DNA from: CAZFAT01 sp964517075
GTDB lineage: Bacteria; Acidobacteriota; Vicinamibacteria; Vicinamibacterales; SCN-69-37
Assembly (NCBI GenBank): GCA_964517075.1
Contig: CAZFAT010000156.1
Span: forward strand, 1 to 23,808
Direction of reading: 5' to 3'
DNA length: 23,808 bases
In this document: positions 23,462 to 23,808 of the stretch, piece after piece
Layout of the letters: every line of letters begins with the position of its first letter
Position numbering within the stretch: the stretch's first letter is position 1
Notes under the pieces: model-generated
Database searches by the model: none
Told to the model about the DNA's origin: nothing
What the model saw: the letters and a program-made list of their open reading frames with translations, nothing else
Made by a program: the position numbers and the translations under genes

Positions 23462-23808
23462 GCTGGTCGAGCTGATCGCGGAGGATCGGCGCGCGGGGCG
23501 TGCCATCGCGTTCGCCAACGGCTGCTTCGACGTCCTCCACGTGGGCCACGCGCGCTATCTCGACGGCGCCAGCCGGGAGGCCAATCGACTGGTCGTGGCC
23601 GTCAATGACGACGAGTCGGTGCGGGCGTTGAAGGGGAGCGGACGGCCCATCATGCCGGCCGCGGATCGCGCCGAACTGGTGGCGGCATTCGGGGCCGTGG
23701 ACTACGTCGTGCTGTTTCCCGATCGCACGGTGGAGCGCTTGCTCAGGCTGCTCAGGCCCGACGTCCACTGCAAGGGCACGGACTACACGCCCGACACCGT
23801 TCCCGAGC
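23436..23808 (+). CDS. hldE2: D-glycero-beta-D-manno-heptose 1-phosphate adenylyltransferase (partial, cut by window end)
   Basis: A second frame opens at ATG 23436 inside the kinase gene end and stays open to the last base (124 codons visible). AFANGCFDVLHVGHARYL (25-42) is the cytidylyltransferase-fold nucleotide-binding motif with HVGH (35-38). VAVNDDESVRALKG and RPIMPAADRAELVAAF follow as in RfaE2/HldC-type enzymes, which make ADP-heptose from heptose 1-phosphate and ATP. About 35-40 residues are probably missing beyond the window. No ribosome site stands out, so translation is probably coupled to the kinase gene through the 26-nt overlap. Confidence 0.92.
   Translation, partial: MGRVVTETELVELIAEDRRAGRAIAFANGCFDVLHVGHARYLDGASREANRLVVAVNDDESVRALKGSGRPIMPAADRAELVAAFGAVDYVVLFPDRTVERLLRLLRPDVHCKGTDYTPDTVPE

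Noticed and set aside
1..23808. CRISPR arrays, insertion sequences, tRNA/rRNA genes, phage or toxin-antitoxin genes
   Set aside because: No regularly spaced repeats, transposase motifs, tRNA-like cloverleaf sequence or typical small toxin-antitoxin pairs were found on reading both strands.

Overview
High-GC bacterial DNA, most likely from an Acidobacteriota member (possibly the Vicinamibacteria lineage). The main pointer is a PadR regulator coupled to a large ADOP-type permease (acidobacterial duplicated orphan permease) at 1972-4949. A lipid A-Kdo-heptose operon shows a Gram-negative, LPS-bearing cell. The taxon is inferred from gene families, not from a marker gene.

Left part (1-7464). The window opens with the tail of a SnoaL-like gene, followed by a low-coding stretch holding what looks like a decayed DUF3303-type gene. 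The rest is on the minus strand, read from high to low coordinates. An MFS transporter and a class V aminotransferase form one pair (7464-5054). Next comes a PadR - ADOP permease - phosphotriesterase-like lipoprotein operon (4949-871), whose genes overlap or abut. A small zinc-ribbon protein lies after it (832-644). Two palindromes upstream of padR overlap a plausible promoter and look like an autoregulatory operator.

Middle part (7698-14495). Three plus-strand genes encode envelope or secreted proteins: an eight-EF-hand protein with a LecA-like C-terminal domain, a membrane-anchored neutral zinc metallopeptidase (HEIGHH), and a secreted TPR-like protein with a conserved histidine set. A minus-strand Fsr-type (fosmidomycin-resistance family) MFS transporter converges on them. 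A secreted SLT-type transglycosylase diverges from the transporter.

Right part (14503-23808). The minus strand carries a lower-glycolysis operon, gapA-pgk-tpiA. Diverging from gapA across 88 bp is a very compact plus-strand operon for the LPS inner core and lipid A: waaA, lpxK, a lauroyl-type acyltransferase, a heptosyltransferase, gmhB, an hldE kinase domain and an hldE adenylyltransferase domain cut by the window end. Adjacent genes overlap by 1-26 nt or are separated by 3 nt, so translational coupling is likely. Together they make ADP-heptose, add Kdo, phosphorylate and acylate lipid A and add heptose.

I do not see a convincing wholly new system (no CRISPR, phage, IS element, toxin-antitoxin or defence island). 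The items most worth a second look are the padR operator/promoter arrangement, the PadR-ADOP-phosphotriesterase coupling, the EF-hand/LecA-like fusion, the His-rich TPR-like secreted protein, and an LpxK that lacks the usual N-terminal membrane helix.
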